Source of the DNA: Synechococcus sp. HK05
Lineage (GTDB): Bacteria; Cyanobacteriota; Cyanobacteriia; PCC-6307; Cyanobiaceae
DNA: 64,000 nucleotides
Direction: 5' to 3'
NCBI RefSeq assembly: GCF_019104765.1
Contig: NZ_JAHRXJ010000012.1
Coordinates: forward strand, 1-64,000
Part shown: in pieces, positions 21,783 through 30,663 of the stretch
Layout of the letters: each line of letters begins with the position of its first letter
Numbering within the stretch: position 1 is the stretch's first letter
Translations under genes and position numbers: made by a program
The notes under the pieces: model-generated
Seen by the model: the letters and a program-made list of their open reading frames with translations, nothing else
What the model was told of the DNA's origin: nothing
The model's database searches: none

Positions 21783-22565
21783 TCATTGGCCGAAGGCCAC
21801 CTGGCAGGCCGCATTGAGCAATTGGGCTTCGTCGGCGTTCTGCGGGGGATAACCGTTGAGCGTGCCCGAGCGGCAATCGGCGCGGAAGGTGAGGGTGTTC
21901 GAGCCGTCGTCGGCCTGGAACGTCACCAGATCACCCGACACCTGAACAGAGCTGTAGTAGAGGGAGTAATCCGAGTCTGGCACCACGATGTAGGTGGTCT
22001 GGTTGCTCACGGCACTGTCCACCAGGCTGTCGATCACCGCGAAGGTGGCCAGGCTGCCCAGGCCCCAGGCAGCGGCCCGGCCCGGCCACCAGCCCCAGTT
22101 GTTCCAGGTGGAGCCGCCATACCAGCCGTAGCGCCAGGGACGATTCACGCTCCAGTTGGTGTTCACCCAGTTGGGGCGGTTGCGGTCCCAGGTGTTGATC
22201 GCTTGGCGTCGGGTGCGATTGCGGTCATTCACCCGATCGCTGCGATTGCTCTGGCGCAGATCGGTGCGATCGGTTCGGTTCCCCTGCCGCGTGTCAACGC
22301 GCCCACTGCGGTCCGCGGCTCTGGAGTCCAGGCGCAGGCTGCTGCGATTGCTACCGCCACTGAACGAGGCAAACCCGGTGCGGGCACCACTGCCACCGCG
22401 GGAGGCACCGCGACCACCACCGCCACGTCCGCCACCGCCGCGCCCGCCGCCCCCACGAGCGATCTCCACCGCCGCCGGGATCTCCACCGCGGCGAGCAGC
22501 TCCAGCGGCTGCAGCAACAACGCCAACCCCAAACCAAGGGCAACACCACGCATCCGAATCGTCAT
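21783..22565 (-). CDS. Exported Gly/Arg- and Trp-rich protein
   Basis: 260 residues from the ATG at 22565, which overlaps the upstream stop (ATGA). It has a signal peptide (RGVALGLGLALLLQPLELLA), a low-complexity GGGGRGGGGR block (about residues 39-60), an Arg/Asn/Asp-rich middle (RSDRVNDRNRTRRQ), a Trp/Asn-rich stretch (WNNWGWWPG), and a C-terminal folded part with two cysteines. It resembles cyanobacterial periplasmic or cell-surface proteins, but no function is known. It is probably co-transcribed with 22562-23071. Confidence 0.75.
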   Translation of the reverse strand: MTIRMRGVALGLGLALLLQPLELLAAVEIPAAVEIARGGGGRGGGGRGGGGRGASRGGSGARTGFASFSGGSNRSSLRLDSRAADRSGRVDTRQGNRTDRTDLRQSNRSDRVNDRNRTRRQAINTWDRNRPNWVNTNWSVNRPWRYGWYGGSTWNNWGWWPGRAAAWGLGSLATFAVIDSLVDSAVSNQTTYIVVPDSDYSLYYSSVQVSGDLVTFQADDGSNTLTFRADCRSGTLNGYPPQNADEAQLLNAACQVAFGQ

Positions 22566-23071
22566 CGTCCAATGGCCTCCAACAGGCGACGGCAACCGTT
22601 GTCAAAGCAGGCGACATCCACCCGGCCGCCCTCACCGAAGGCCAGCCCCACGGTTTCGCGGCCCTCAAAGGCCGGCCCCTGCGCCTCCGCCTTCACATCC
22701 GCCAGGAAGGTGGGATTCACCACACAGAAGGCGCGGTTGTTGAAGCAGAGCTCGTTGGTGCTGAAGTTGATCCAGGCATTGCGCACGCTGGTCCAGGGGG
22801 CACCGGCCGACTTGCGCCCTTCAATGCGCACGTAGGGATCATCCAGGATCCGGTAGCTGATCGTGCGGGCCCCCAACTGATGGCGGTATTCCGTGGTTTC
22901 ACCCACCTCCACCGCCTCCACCTGGCAGGGCTGCGGTTTGCCTTGACCGAGGCTGCAGGTGGTGTCGAGGCTGTAGAGGCGCTCCGTTTGCGCCTGCGCC
23001 GCACACCAGCCCAACCCGCTGCAGGCGAGCCCTGCACCCACCCACAAGAGCAACCATCGCTTCATCGCCAC
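22562..23071 (-). CDS. Exported hypothetical protein
   Basis: 169 residues with a clear signal peptide (MKRWLLLWVGAGLACSGLGW, cleavage after AQA). The mature part has six cysteines, suggesting disulphides (TTCSLG, QPCQVE, ELCFNN, AFCVVN, ACFDNGC). No family recognised. It forms an operon with the Gly/Arg-rich exported protein by a four-base overlap, so both likely act in the periplasm or at the surface. Confidence 0.75.
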   Translation of the reverse strand: MAMKRWLLLWVGAGLACSGLGWCAAQAQTERLYSLDTTCSLGQGKPQPCQVEAVEVGETTEYRHQLGARTISYRILDDPYVRIEGRKSAGAPWTSVRNAWINFSTNELCFNNRAFCVVNPTFLADVKAEAQGPAFEGRETVGLAFGEGGRVDVACFDNGCRRLLEAIGR

Positions 23072-23171
23072 CCACGGGATCTGATTCCCGAAACCTGACC
23101 AGCGGCGAAGCCCGCGTCAAGTTGACGCGCATGCAGCCCATGGTCACGGTGAGCGCATCCGCACGCACACC

Positions 23172-23621
23172 TTGGCTGCCAAGGACACAATCAAAACCGT
23201 TGCCCGGAGCAACCGCCGCTTCAGCCGCGAACTGCGCCGCTGGAACAACTACCTCGCCGATGGCGACTGGCGGCCCAGCTACCACAGCATGAGCTACGTC
23301 GACAACGACGACATCATCAACGCCGGGGGTGACAACACCTTCCGCGACGCCCGTAACTACCGGCTCGACTTCGACGTTCTCACCAACGGGCAACTCAGCG
23401 CCACACGAACCTTCAACAAAGACGGCACCACCTACACCCAGGAGTACATCGGCATGGTGGACCCCTGGGCCAAGGAATTCCTGATGTGGAGCGTGGATGG
23501 CACCGATCAGATGCTAGGCACCATCACCCCGGAAGAGGACGCCTTCACGATCCTCTTGGCCGGGCCGGGTCACATCTGGGATCGGGTGTATGCCACGGTG
23601 AACTTCGTGGATGTGAGCTGA
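23172..23621 (+). CDS. Hypothetical protein
   Basis: 149 residues read from a TTG at 23172; no ATG is in frame near. Content: RFSRELRRWNNYLADGDWRP, SYVDNDDIINAGGDNTFRDA, RLDFDVLTNGQLSATRTFNK and EFLMWSVDGTDQMLGTITPE. It looks like a beta-rich soluble protein (lipocalin-like alternation), but I cannot assign a family. It lies ten bases before trmFO and may be in the same transcript. Confidence 0.6.
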   Translation: MAAKDTIKTVARSNRRFSRELRRWNNYLADGDWRPSYHSMSYVDNDDIINAGGDNTFRDARNYRLDFDVLTNGQLSATRTFNKDGTTYTQEYIGMVDPWAKEFLMWSVDGTDQMLGTITPEEDAFTILLAGPGHIWDRVYATVNFVDVS

Positions 23622-23630
23622 ACAGGCGCG

Positions 23631-25025
23631 ATGCAGGCCGGAACGAGCAACGGCAACCCTCCGGTGTTGGTGATCGGTGCTGGCCTGGCTGGCACGGAGG
23701 CCGCCTGGCAGATCGCCAGCGCGGGCGTGCCCGTGCGCCTGGTGGAGATGCGCCCGATCCGCCGCTCCCCGGCCCACCACAGCAGCGAATTCGCCGAGCT
23801 GGTGTGCAGCAACAGCTTCGGGGCGCTGAGCAGCGACCGCGCCGCTGGTCTGCTCCAAGAGGAACTGCGCCGCCTCGGCTCCTTGGTGATCCGCACCGCC
23901 GATGCGCACGCCGTGCCCGCCGGTGGCGCCCTGGCGGTAGACCGCGGCCGCTACAGCGCCGCCCTCACCGAAGCGCTGGAGCAGCACCCACTGGTGACGG
24001 TGGAGCGCCGCGAGCACACCGAACTGCCGGGCCTCGGCGAGATCGCCGTGCTCGCCACCGGCCCGCTCACCAGCGAACCGCTGGCCGAGCAGCTGCGCGC
24101 CTTCACCGGCCGGGCCGACTGCCACTTCTTTGATGCCGCCAGCCCGATCGTGGAGGGCGAGAGCATTGATCTGAGCGTGGCCTTCCGCGCCTCCCGCTAC
24201 GACAAGGGCGACGCCGATTACATCAACTGCCCGATGGACAAGGAGCAGTTCCTCGCCTTTCGCGAGGCGCTGCTGGCCGCCGAGCAGGCCGAACTCAAGG
24301 ATTTCGAGAAGGAGAACGCCACCTTCTTCGAGGGCTGCCTGCCGATCGAAGAACTCGCCCGCCGCGGTGAGGACACGATGCGCTACGGCCCGCTCAAGCC
24401 GATCGGCCTGTGGGACCCCCGCTGGGGTGATGTCAACGACCGCGACGTGCGCCGCGCCAAGCGCGCCTACGCCGTGGTGCAGCTGCGCCAGGAAGACAAG
24501 GACGGCCGCCTCTGGAACCTGGTGGGCTTCCAGACCAACCTCAAGTGGGGCGAGCAGAAACGGGTGCTGCGCATGATTCCGGGCCTGGAGAACGCCGAGT
24601 TCGTGCGCTTCGGGGTGATGCACCGCAACACCTTCTTGGAGGCACCGCAACTGCTCGATCCCACCCTGCAGTTCCGCCAACGCCCCTCGTTGCTGGCCGC
24701 TGGGCAGATCACCGGAACCGAGGGCTATGCGGCGGCGGTGGCCGGTGGCTGGTTGGCTGGCACCAACGCCGCCCGCCTGGCCCGCGGCCTTGAGCCGCTG
24801 CAGCTGCCCGCCACGTCGATGATCGGCGCTCTCACCCACTTCATCGCCGAAGCCCCGAGCGAGAAGTTCCAGCCGATGCCCCCCAACTTCGGCCTGCTAC
24901 CCGAACTTCCCGAGCGCATCCGCGACAAGCGCCGCCGCTATGGGGCCTATCGCGACCGGGCCCTAGAGGATCTGGCGCCGTTCACGGCAAACCCAGTACG
25001 GCCCGAAGCGCTCGTTCCAGCCTGA
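23631..25025 (+). CDS. trmFO: tRNA (uracil-54-C5)-methyltransferase, folate/FAD-dependent
   Basis: 464 residues with the GidA-like FAD-binding start [20 protein letters not shown] and the TrmFO hallmarks [40 protein letters not shown] and later [11 protein letters not shown]-type and [20 protein letters not shown] segments. It methylates U54 in the T-loop of tRNAs with methylene-tetrahydrofolate. Length fits the family. The ATG at 23631 is eight bases after the previous stop. Confidence 0.95.
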   Translation: MQAGTSNGNPPVLVIGAGLAGTEAAWQIASAGVPVRLVEMRPIRRSPAHHSSEFAELVCSNSFGALSSDRAAGLLQEELRRLGSLVIRTADAHAVPAGGALAVDRGRYSAALTEALEQHPLVTVERREHTELPGLGEIAVLATGPLTSEPLAEQLRAFTGRADCHFFDAASPIVEGESIDLSVAFRASRYDKGDADYINCPMDKEQFLAFREALLAAEQAELKDFEKENATFFEGCLPIEELARRGEDTMRYGPLKPIGLWDPRWGDVNDRDVRRAKRAYAVVQLRQEDKDGRLWNLVGFQTNLKWGEQKRVLRMIPGLENAEFVRFGVMHRNTFLEAPQLLDPTLQFRQRPSLLAAGQITGTEGYAAAVAGGWLAGTNAARLARGLEPLQLPATSMIGALTHFIAEAPSEKFQPMPPNFGLLPELPERIRDKRRRYGAYRDRALEDLAPFTANPVRPEALVPA

Positions 25026-25062
25026 GCAACGGTGCTAGCACCGAGATAACAGCAGAGGCTGC

Positions 25063-26001
25063 ATGCCCACCGCCCCAGCCGGCGCCCGCCGGATCGAGCG
25101 CCGTTCGTTGCAGATCGGTGTAGCTGCGAGCCTGTTGATGGCGGCGATGGGCATCAGCGTCTACGCCCTCTCAGGCTCCGAGGCGCTCCTGCTCGACGGG
25201 CTCTATTCCGGTGTGATGGCGGCCTCGAGCTTCATTGCCGCCCGCATCGGCGCCAATGTGGTGCGCCCCCCGGATCGCGCCTACCCCTACGGCTACGACG
25301 GTCAGGAGGCGCTGTATGTGCTGTTCCGCTCGCTGGTGCTGATCGGCATCCTCAGCGTGGCGGTGGTGACGGCGGGCACCACGATCGTGAATCACCTGGC
25401 CGGCCACGCCGTGGCGGCGGTGCACCTGAAACCCGTGGCGGCCTACGCCGGCTTGATGGTGGTGCTCTGCCTCGCCCTGGCCTGGCGCCATGAGCACGAC
25501 TGGCAGCGCAGCGGCCGCTGCAGTGAACTGCTGCGCACCGAAGCCCGGGCCGCCCGCATCGATGGCTTGATCAGCGGCGTGGCGGGCGCAGCCCTGCTGG
25601 GGGCACCGTTGCTGGAGCCCACCCCACTGCGGCCCCTGGTGCCCGTGGCGGATTCGGTGCTCGTGTTGTTGCTGGCGGTGGTGGTGCTGCCGGAGCCCCT
25701 GCAACAGTTTTGGCGTGCCCTGCTGCAGAGCGCCGGGGCTGCCTGTGAACCTGCGTTGATCGAGCGCACGCGGCTGGCGGTGCAGGAGCTGCTCAGCGGC
25801 ATGTCGGCTTGGCTGCTCGATCTCACCGTGATGAAGGTGGGGCGCACCACCTTTGTGGTGGCCTATCTCAACCCCGCTATGCCGGTGGATGGTGCCTGGC
25901 TCGATCGGCTGCGGGAACGCATCGACCAGCGCTGCGCTGAACTGCTGGGCCCGGTGCGCACCGAGGTGATCCTCACGGGGCAGGCGCCGTTTTCCGCGTA
26001 A
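25063..26001 (+). CDS. Cation diffusion facilitator-type transporter
   Basis: 312 residues with about six membrane spans. The first helices carry the CDF-like metal-site segment ALLLDGLYSGVMAASSFIAA and the fifth RAARIDGLISGVAGA; the usual HxxxD/DxxxD pairs are reduced to single Asp residues with Ser. A cytoplasmic C-terminal domain ends the protein (LLDLTVMKVGRTTFVVAYLN). Metal specificity cannot be read; the divergent motifs leave activity open. Confidence 0.75.
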   Translation: MPTAPAGARRIERRSLQIGVAASLLMAAMGISVYALSGSEALLLDGLYSGVMAASSFIAARIGANVVRPPDRAYPYGYDGQEALYVLFRSLVLIGILSVAVVTAGTTIVNHLAGHAVAAVHLKPVAAYAGLMVVLCLALAWRHEHDWQRSGRCSELLRTEARAARIDGLISGVAGAALLGAPLLEPTPLRPLVPVADSVLVLLLAVVVLPEPLQQFWRALLQSAGAACEPALIERTRLAVQELLSGMSAWLLDLTVMKVGRTTFVVAYLNPAMPVDGAWLDRLRERIDQRCAELLGPVRTEVILTGQAPFSA

Positions 26002-26033
26002 CATGTAACAGACACCAGACCTCGGCGACCTCG

Positions 26034-26282
26034 ATGGTTCAGCCACCGTCCCCCCCTGAAAACCGCGACCCAGGGCCGAGTAAGGCGCGGCTGCGCGTTG
26101 CCGCCCATCGCCAAAGGCTGCGCAACCAGGGCATGCGGCCGGTGCAGATCTGGATTCCCGACACGCGCTCAGAATTTTTTGCAGCAGCGGCTCATCAGCA
26201 GTCGCTTTCCGCCAGCCGCAGTGCGCTTGCCAATCAAGATCAAGCCTTCATCGACAGCGTGAACCAGCTGGACGAGCTGTGA
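26034..26282 (+). CDS. mazE: Antitoxin, MazE/DUF3018-like
   Basis: 82 residues: ARLRVAAHRQRLRNQGMRPV followed by QIWIPDTRSEFFAAAAHQQS. The R.R..LR.QGMRPVQIWIPDTR motif is typical of the DUF3018 antitoxins that precede MazF-type toxins. It overlaps the toxin start by four bases, the usual arrangement for coupled antitoxin-toxin pairs. It should neutralise the toxin and repress its own promoter. Confidence 0.8.
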   Translation: MVQPPSPPENRDPGPSKARLRVAAHRQRLRNQGMRPVQIWIPDTRSEFFAAAAHQQSLSASRSALANQDQAFIDSVNQLDEL

Positions 26283-26611
26283 AACGGGGCGAGATCTGGA
26301 CGGTGGCAGGCGGCGGTGACGTGACCGGCAAGCCGAGACCGGCAGTGATCCTGCAGCACGACGCTTTCGACGGGACGGATTCCGTGACCATCTGCGCCTT
26401 CACCACTGATCCCACAGACCTGCCCTTGTTTCGAGTCCTGGTGCAACCGTCTCCCACCAACGGCCTCACGGCCGCCAGCCGATTGATGGTCGACAAGATC
26501 ACCACGGTGTCGCGGCGGCGGCTTGGGCAGTGCATCGGCGTACTGCAACGCAGCGATCTGCAACGGCTCAATCAGAGCGCCATCGTGTTTCTGGGCCTGG
26601 CCGGCTCCTAG
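26279..26611 (+). CDS. mazF: MazF-type endoribonuclease toxin
   Basis: 110 residues from a GTG at 26279. Typical MazF/PemK fold: MKRGEIWTVAGGGDVTGKPR, PAVILQHDAFDGTDSVTICA, then the core NGLTAASRLMVDKITTVSRR and a final helix. The conserved Arg in KPRPAVIL and the Ser in AASRLMVDKI are present. It would cut mRNA at short sequences when the antitoxin is lost. It is located in the core beyond the tRNA, between the CDF gene and crtH. Confidence 0.85.
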   Translation: MKRGEIWTVAGGGDVTGKPRPAVILQHDAFDGTDSVTICAFTTDPTDLPLFRVLVQPSPTNGLTAASRLMVDKITTVSRRRLGQCIGVLQRSDLQRLNQSAIVFLGLAGS

Positions 26612-26639
26612 GGTCGCCCCATTCGAACAGCTCTCCCCG

Positions 26640-28211
26640 GTGACGACACCCCCTGCCCCCACCTGGGATGTGATCGTGATCGGCTCGGGCATCGGCGGCC
26701 TGGTCACCGCCTCGCAGTTGGCCGCCAAGGGCGCAAAAACGCTGGTGCTGGAGCGCTACCTGATCCCGGGGGGCTCGGGAGGGAGCTTTCGGCGCGAGGG
26801 CTACACCTTTGATGTGGGGGCCTCGATGATCTTCGGCTTCGGTGAGAAGGGCCATACCAACCTGCTAACCCGCGCCCTGGCTGATGTGGGCCAGCACTGC
26901 GACACGGTGCCCGATCCGGCCCAGCTCGAATACCACTTGCCCGGTGGTCTCAACGTGGCGGTGGACCGCGACTACGAGGCCTTCATCGCCCGGCTCTCTG
27001 CGCTGTTCCCCCACGAAGCCAAGGGAATCCGCGCGTTTTATGACACCTGCTGGCAGGTGTTCAACTGCCTCGATGCGATGCCACTGCTCTCGCTCGAGGA
27101 TCCGGCCTATTTGGCCAAGGTGTTCTTCCGCGCACCCTGGGCTTGCCTCGGGCTGGCGCGCTGGCTGCCGTTCAACGTGGGCGATGTAGCCCGCAAGCAC
27201 ATCCGCGATGAACAGCTGCTCAAGCTGATCGACATGGAATGCTTCTGCTGGAGCGTGATGCCCGCCGATCTCACCCCGATGATCAATGCGGGGATGGTGT
27301 TCTCCGATCGCCATGCCGGCGGCATCAACTACCCCAAGGGAGGCGTTGGGGTGATCGCCGAGAAGCTGGTGGCCGGTTTGGAGAGCCATGGCGGCGCCAT
27401 CCGCTACAGGGCTCGCGTCACAAAGGTGCTGATCGAGAACGGCCAGGCCGTGGGCGTGCGGCTGGCCGATGGCGAAGAGATCCGCGCCCGCCGCGTGGTG
27501 AGCAACGCCACCCGCTGGGACACGTTTGAAACCGAGCAGGAAAGCGCAGACGTGCAGCGCCCAAGAAACGCCGCCCTGGTGGACGCTGCCCACACCCCCA
27601 AGGCCGAAACCACCTGGCGCCGCCGCTACAAACCCTCGCCCTCCTTCCTCTCCTTGCACCTCGGCGTGGATGCAGCCGTGATCCCCGAAGGCTTCCACTG
27701 CCACCACCTGCTGCTCGAAGACTGGGCCGAGATGGAAAGCGAGCAGGGGGTGATCTTCGTGTCGATCCCCACGCTGCTCGATCCCTCCCTGGCACCGGAG
27801 GGCCGGCACATCGTGCACACCTTCACTCCCAGCGATATCCAGGCCTGGAAGGATCTCAGCCCCGCCGCCTACAAAACCAAGAAAGCAGCTGACGCAGCCA
27901 GCCTGGTGCAACGCCTTGAGGCGATTTTGCCGGGCCTAGGCAATGCAATTCACCATCAAGAGATCGGCACCCCCCGCACCCACCGCCGCTTCCTCGGCCG
28001 GATGGGCGGCAGCTACGGCCCGATCCCAGCCCTGCGGCTGCCGGGGCTCCTACCGATGCCCTTCAACCGCACCGGCCTGCAAAACCTTTACTGCGTGGGC
28101 GATTCCTGCTTCCCAGGCCAGGGCCTCAACGCCGTGGCCTTCAGCGGCTTCGCCTGCGCCCACCGCATTGGCGCTGATCTGGGGCTCAACCCCTGGGCGT
28201 TGCCGGCCTAA
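26640..28211 (+). CDS. crtH: Carotenoid cis-trans isomerase
   Basis: 523 residues from a GTG at 26640, starting VTTPPAPTWD then the FAD-binding VIVIGSGIGGLVTASQLAAK, the ERYLIPGGSGGSFRREGYTF segment and YTFDVGASMIFGFGE. Mid-protein INYPKGGVGVIAEKLVAGLE and the C-terminal NLYCVGDSCFPGQGLNAVAF are hallmarks of CrtISO/CrtH, which converts poly-cis-lycopene to all-trans-lycopene. A clear difference from phytoene desaturase is the GGSGGSF segment. Position after the mazEF pair appears incidental. Confidence 0.92.
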   Translation: MTTPPAPTWDVIVIGSGIGGLVTASQLAAKGAKTLVLERYLIPGGSGGSFRREGYTFDVGASMIFGFGEKGHTNLLTRALADVGQHCDTVPDPAQLEYHLPGGLNVAVDRDYEAFIARLSALFPHEAKGIRAFYDTCWQVFNCLDAMPLLSLEDPAYLAKVFFRAPWACLGLARWLPFNVGDVARKHIRDEQLLKLIDMECFCWSVMPADLTPMINAGMVFSDRHAGGINYPKGGVGVIAEKLVAGLESHGGAIRYRARVTKVLIENGQAVGVRLADGEEIRARRVVSNATRWDTFETEQESADVQRPRNAALVDAAHTPKAETTWRRRYKPSPSFLSLHLGVDAAVIPEGFHCHHLLLEDWAEMESEQGVIFVSIPTLLDPSLAPEGRHIVHTFTPSDIQAWKDLSPAAYKTKKAADAASLVQRLEAILPGLGNAIHHQEIGTPRTHRRFLGRMGGSYGPIPALRLPGLLPMPFNRTGLQNLYCVGDSCFPGQGLNAVAFSGFACAHRIGADLGLNPWALPA

Positions 28212-28328
28212 GCAGAGCAACACAAGTCCGGCTCGAGCGCTTCGAGCGGGAACACTTGTCTAGCTCAACCCCACATCCCTCCACAGGCGATTCCTCGAAC
28301 TCGTAGCTGCTGAGCTCACCGCAATCGC

Positions 28329-29819
28329 TCAGCGGTGAGAGGCAGTCGACATCAGAACCAACGCCGTCTGCGGTTGAAGCACAGCGGGCAGTGCCCCGCC
28401 CGCCAACTCTGGGGGCCACAGAACGGCCCCGGTTGAAGAAGCCAGCGGTAACGGCAGCGTGCGGCTGCGGTTCACCACCAGCTCCACCGATGACGCGCCG
28501 CCCGCATCACGGCGCCATAGACGTAATCCCTGCTCTACATAGGGGCCTGGCAGCCGCTCAACCTTCAGCTCAGCACCACGCAGGGCCGGTTGCTCACGGC
28601 GCAGCTGAGCTAACGAAGCAATGAACCCCCGCAGATCCTGCGGCCAATCACCTGGATCCCCCCAGGGAAAGGCCTCCCGGCAGGCCGGCTCAGCCCCACC
28701 GCTCAATCCAGCTTCCGTGCCGTAGTACACGCACGGCACCCCAGGCAGGCAGAACAGCAACACCAGCGCCATCTTCAACGCATCCACATCGCCCTGGAGC
28801 ATGTGCAGCGCCCGGGGCACATCGTGGCTATCGAGCAGATTGAGCTGGGCTTGATTCGCCTCCGGCCGGTACCAGCTGAGCGTTTCCAACAGCACCTCCC
28901 GATAGCGCTCTCCGCTGATGCAGCCGTATGGAATCGACTCGCGGGCATGGCCCTCCTGCAACCGTCCATCGGCCACCCAGCCCAACGTGCTCCAGGCGAT
29001 GCGGTAGTTCATCACCCCATCGAAATGCGCACCGCCTAGCCACTCGCGCGCATCCCCCCAGATCTCTCCCACGATCCAGGCCTCGGGGTTCACAGCCCGC
29101 ACCCGCCGCCTGAAATCCAGCCAGAACGGCGGCTCCACCTCATCAGGCACATCCAGCCGCCAGCCATCAATGCCGCGCTGTAGCCAGTGCTCACCCACTG
29201 CAAGTAAGTGCTCCTTTACCTGTGGGTTGGCGTGGTTGAACTTCGGCAGCGCCGGATCACACCACCAGCTGTGATAGCCGCAGGCCTCACCAGCGGCCGG
29301 ATACGCCTTCAACGGCCAGCGCTCGGTGATGAACCAATCGGCATACGGCGAGGCGGCACCGTTCTCCAGCAGATGGTGAAACGCCCAGAAGCCACGGCCA
29401 CAGTGGTTGAACACACCATCGAGAATCAGCCGCATCCCACGGCTCTTCAGCTCCACCACCAGGGCATCGAAGGCGGCATCACCACCCAGCAAGGGATCCA
29501 CCTGGAAGTAGTCGTAAGCGTGATAGCGGTGATTCGCCGCGGAACTGAAGATGGGGTTGAGGTACAGGCAGGTGATGCCGAGCTCCTGCAGATGATCGAG
29601 CCCCTCGATCACGCCGTAAAGATCACCCCCTTGAAACCCCACCCCATCAGGCGATGTGCCCCAGGGCTGCAGGGCCAGCCCCTGTTGCGCAGGCACGCGG
29701 CCGCTGCGGCGGAAGCGATCCGGAAAGATCTGGCACACCACCACATCCGCCACCCAGGCGGGCGGATCAGCCAGGCCCCCGCGGACATCCGTACTCACAC
29801 CAGCCCCATGCCTCTCCAT
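28329..29819 (-). CDS. GH13 alpha-amylase-family glycosidase
   Basis: 496 residues from the ATG at 29819. GH13 signatures in order: YLNPIFSSAANHRYHAYDYF (region with sugar-binding Tyr/His), ILDGVFNHCG (region I), GWRLDVPDEV with the nucleophile Asp (region II), WIVGEIWGDA with the acid Glu (region III) and NLLDSHDVPR with the transition-state Asp (region IV). The Asn-rich start (VVCQIFPDRF) and VPDEV suggest a neopullulanase/maltodextrin-glucosidase subgroup. It probably acts on glycogen or maltodextrins in the cytoplasm, as there is no signal peptide. Confidence 0.9.
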   Translation of the reverse strand: MERHGAGVSTDVRGGLADPPAWVADVVVCQIFPDRFRRSGRVPAQQGLALQPWGTSPDGVGFQGGDLYGVIEGLDHLQELGITCLYLNPIFSSAANHRYHAYDYFQVDPLLGGDAAFDALVVELKSRGMRLILDGVFNHCGRGFWAFHHLLENGAASPYADWFITERWPLKAYPAAGEACGYHSWWCDPALPKFNHANPQVKEHLLAVGEHWLQRGIDGWRLDVPDEVEPPFWLDFRRRVRAVNPEAWIVGEIWGDAREWLGGAHFDGVMNYRIAWSTLGWVADGRLQEGHARESIPYGCISGERYREVLLETLSWYRPEANQAQLNLLDSHDVPRALHMLQGDVDALKMALVLLFCLPGVPCVYYGTEAGLSGGAEPACREAFPWGDPGDWPQDLRGFIASLAQLRREQPALRGAELKVERLPGPYVEQGLRLWRRDAGGASSVELVVNRSRTLPLPLASSTGAVLWPPELAGGALPAVLQPQTALVLMSTASHR

Positions 29820-29848
29820 AAGGTGGCTCAACTTGCCTCCAGAGCTCC

Positions 29849-30145
29849 ATGGCCGCCCCCACACCTGGCGATGCCAACCTCAGCTCCGTTGAACTGGCGC
29901 GCTATCTCGAGCAGCGCGGCGAATTGGGCAAGCCCTGGATGCTGCAGCTGCTGCGCCTCACCAAGCTGAAGGAGGCACGGGCCTCCATGGATCCGCAGGA
30001 TTACATGGAGAAGCTGCAGGAAGCCCACGCGGATCTGATGCGGCTGGGCGAGTTCTGGAAAGGCAGAGAGCACGAGGTGTTCAGTGGCCGCTACCAGCCC
30101 TCCGAGCTGATCGAACCCCTGCCCGGCTCGCCAGAGGATCGATGA
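29849..30145 (+). CDS. Conserved-type hypothetical protein
   Basis: 98 residues, helical and charged: NLSSVELARYLEQRGELGKP, WMLQLLRLTKLKEARASMDP, QDYMEKLQEAHADLMRLGEF, then WKGREHEVF. The pattern reads like a cyanobacteria-only family but I cannot name it. The start is 30 bases from the divergent amylase start, and it overlaps the next gene by four bases (ATGA). Confidence 0.6.
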   Translation: MAAPTPGDANLSSVELARYLEQRGELGKPWMLQLLRLTKLKEARASMDPQDYMEKLQEAHADLMRLGEFWKGREHEVFSGRYQPSELIEPLPGSPEDR

Positions 30146-30663
30146 GCCTCCAGCGCTACCCGATGGCACCGCTGATCCGCTTCACGCTGATCAGCCTCTA
30201 TCTGGCGCTGGTGTTGCCCCTGCCGCTGCTCGCACCACCGGAGCTGGTGGTCTGGCTGTGGGCCGCTCTGCCCCTGGGGCTGGCGCTGATCCTGGCCTTG
30301 GTAAGCGAGCAGGTGGAACTCAGCGACACCGGCATCCGCGTGGGCCATCCTGCCTGGTGCTCCTGGCTGCTGCGCCGCGGGTGGCAACTGAACTGGGAGC
30401 AAATCACCGGCCTCACCCCCGTAACCACAAGCCAGGGCGGCCGCGTGTTTTACGTGCGCACAGCAGACGGATCGGCCTACCTGCTCCCCCAGCGGGTGCA
30501 AGCCTTCGAAGACTTCCTGAGCCGCTTCAGCCAGGCAAGTGGTCTGAGCACAAGCTCCATCGGCCGGATCAGCCCACCGTGGACGTATCAGCTCCTCGCT
30601 GTCTTGTGCGCTCTAGGCCTCGCAGCCGAAGCCTTGGTTGGGCTGATGACGCTGCAGCGCTGA
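30142..30663 (+). CDS. Membrane protein with PH-like domain
   Basis: 173 residues with two N-terminal transmembrane spans (about residues 12-55), a soluble domain (VELSDTGIRVGHPAWCSW, NWEQITGLTPVTTSQGGRVF, YVRTADGSAYLLPQRVQAFE) that looks like a bacterial PH-type beta-barrel, and a last span near the C-terminus. Translationally coupled to the preceding small protein. Function unknown. Confidence 0.6.
   Translation: MSLQRYPMAPLIRFTLISLYLALVLPLPLLAPPELVVWLWAALPLGLALILALVSEQVELSDTGIRVGHPAWCSWLLRRGWQLNWEQITGLTPVTTSQGGRVFYVRTADGSAYLLPQRVQAFEDFLSRFSQASGLSTSSIGRISPPWTYQLLAVLCALGLAAEALVGLMTLQR

Noticed and set aside
21786-22835. 349-codon plus-strand frame over the exported-protein genes
   Set aside because: The minus-strand genes have signal peptides and an ATGA overlap; the plus product is low-complexity.
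28219-28262. Imperfect inverted repeat between crtH and the amylase gene (ACAAGT ... ACTTGT)
   Set aside because: Pairing is interrupted and there is no T-run; it may be a terminator but the support is weak.
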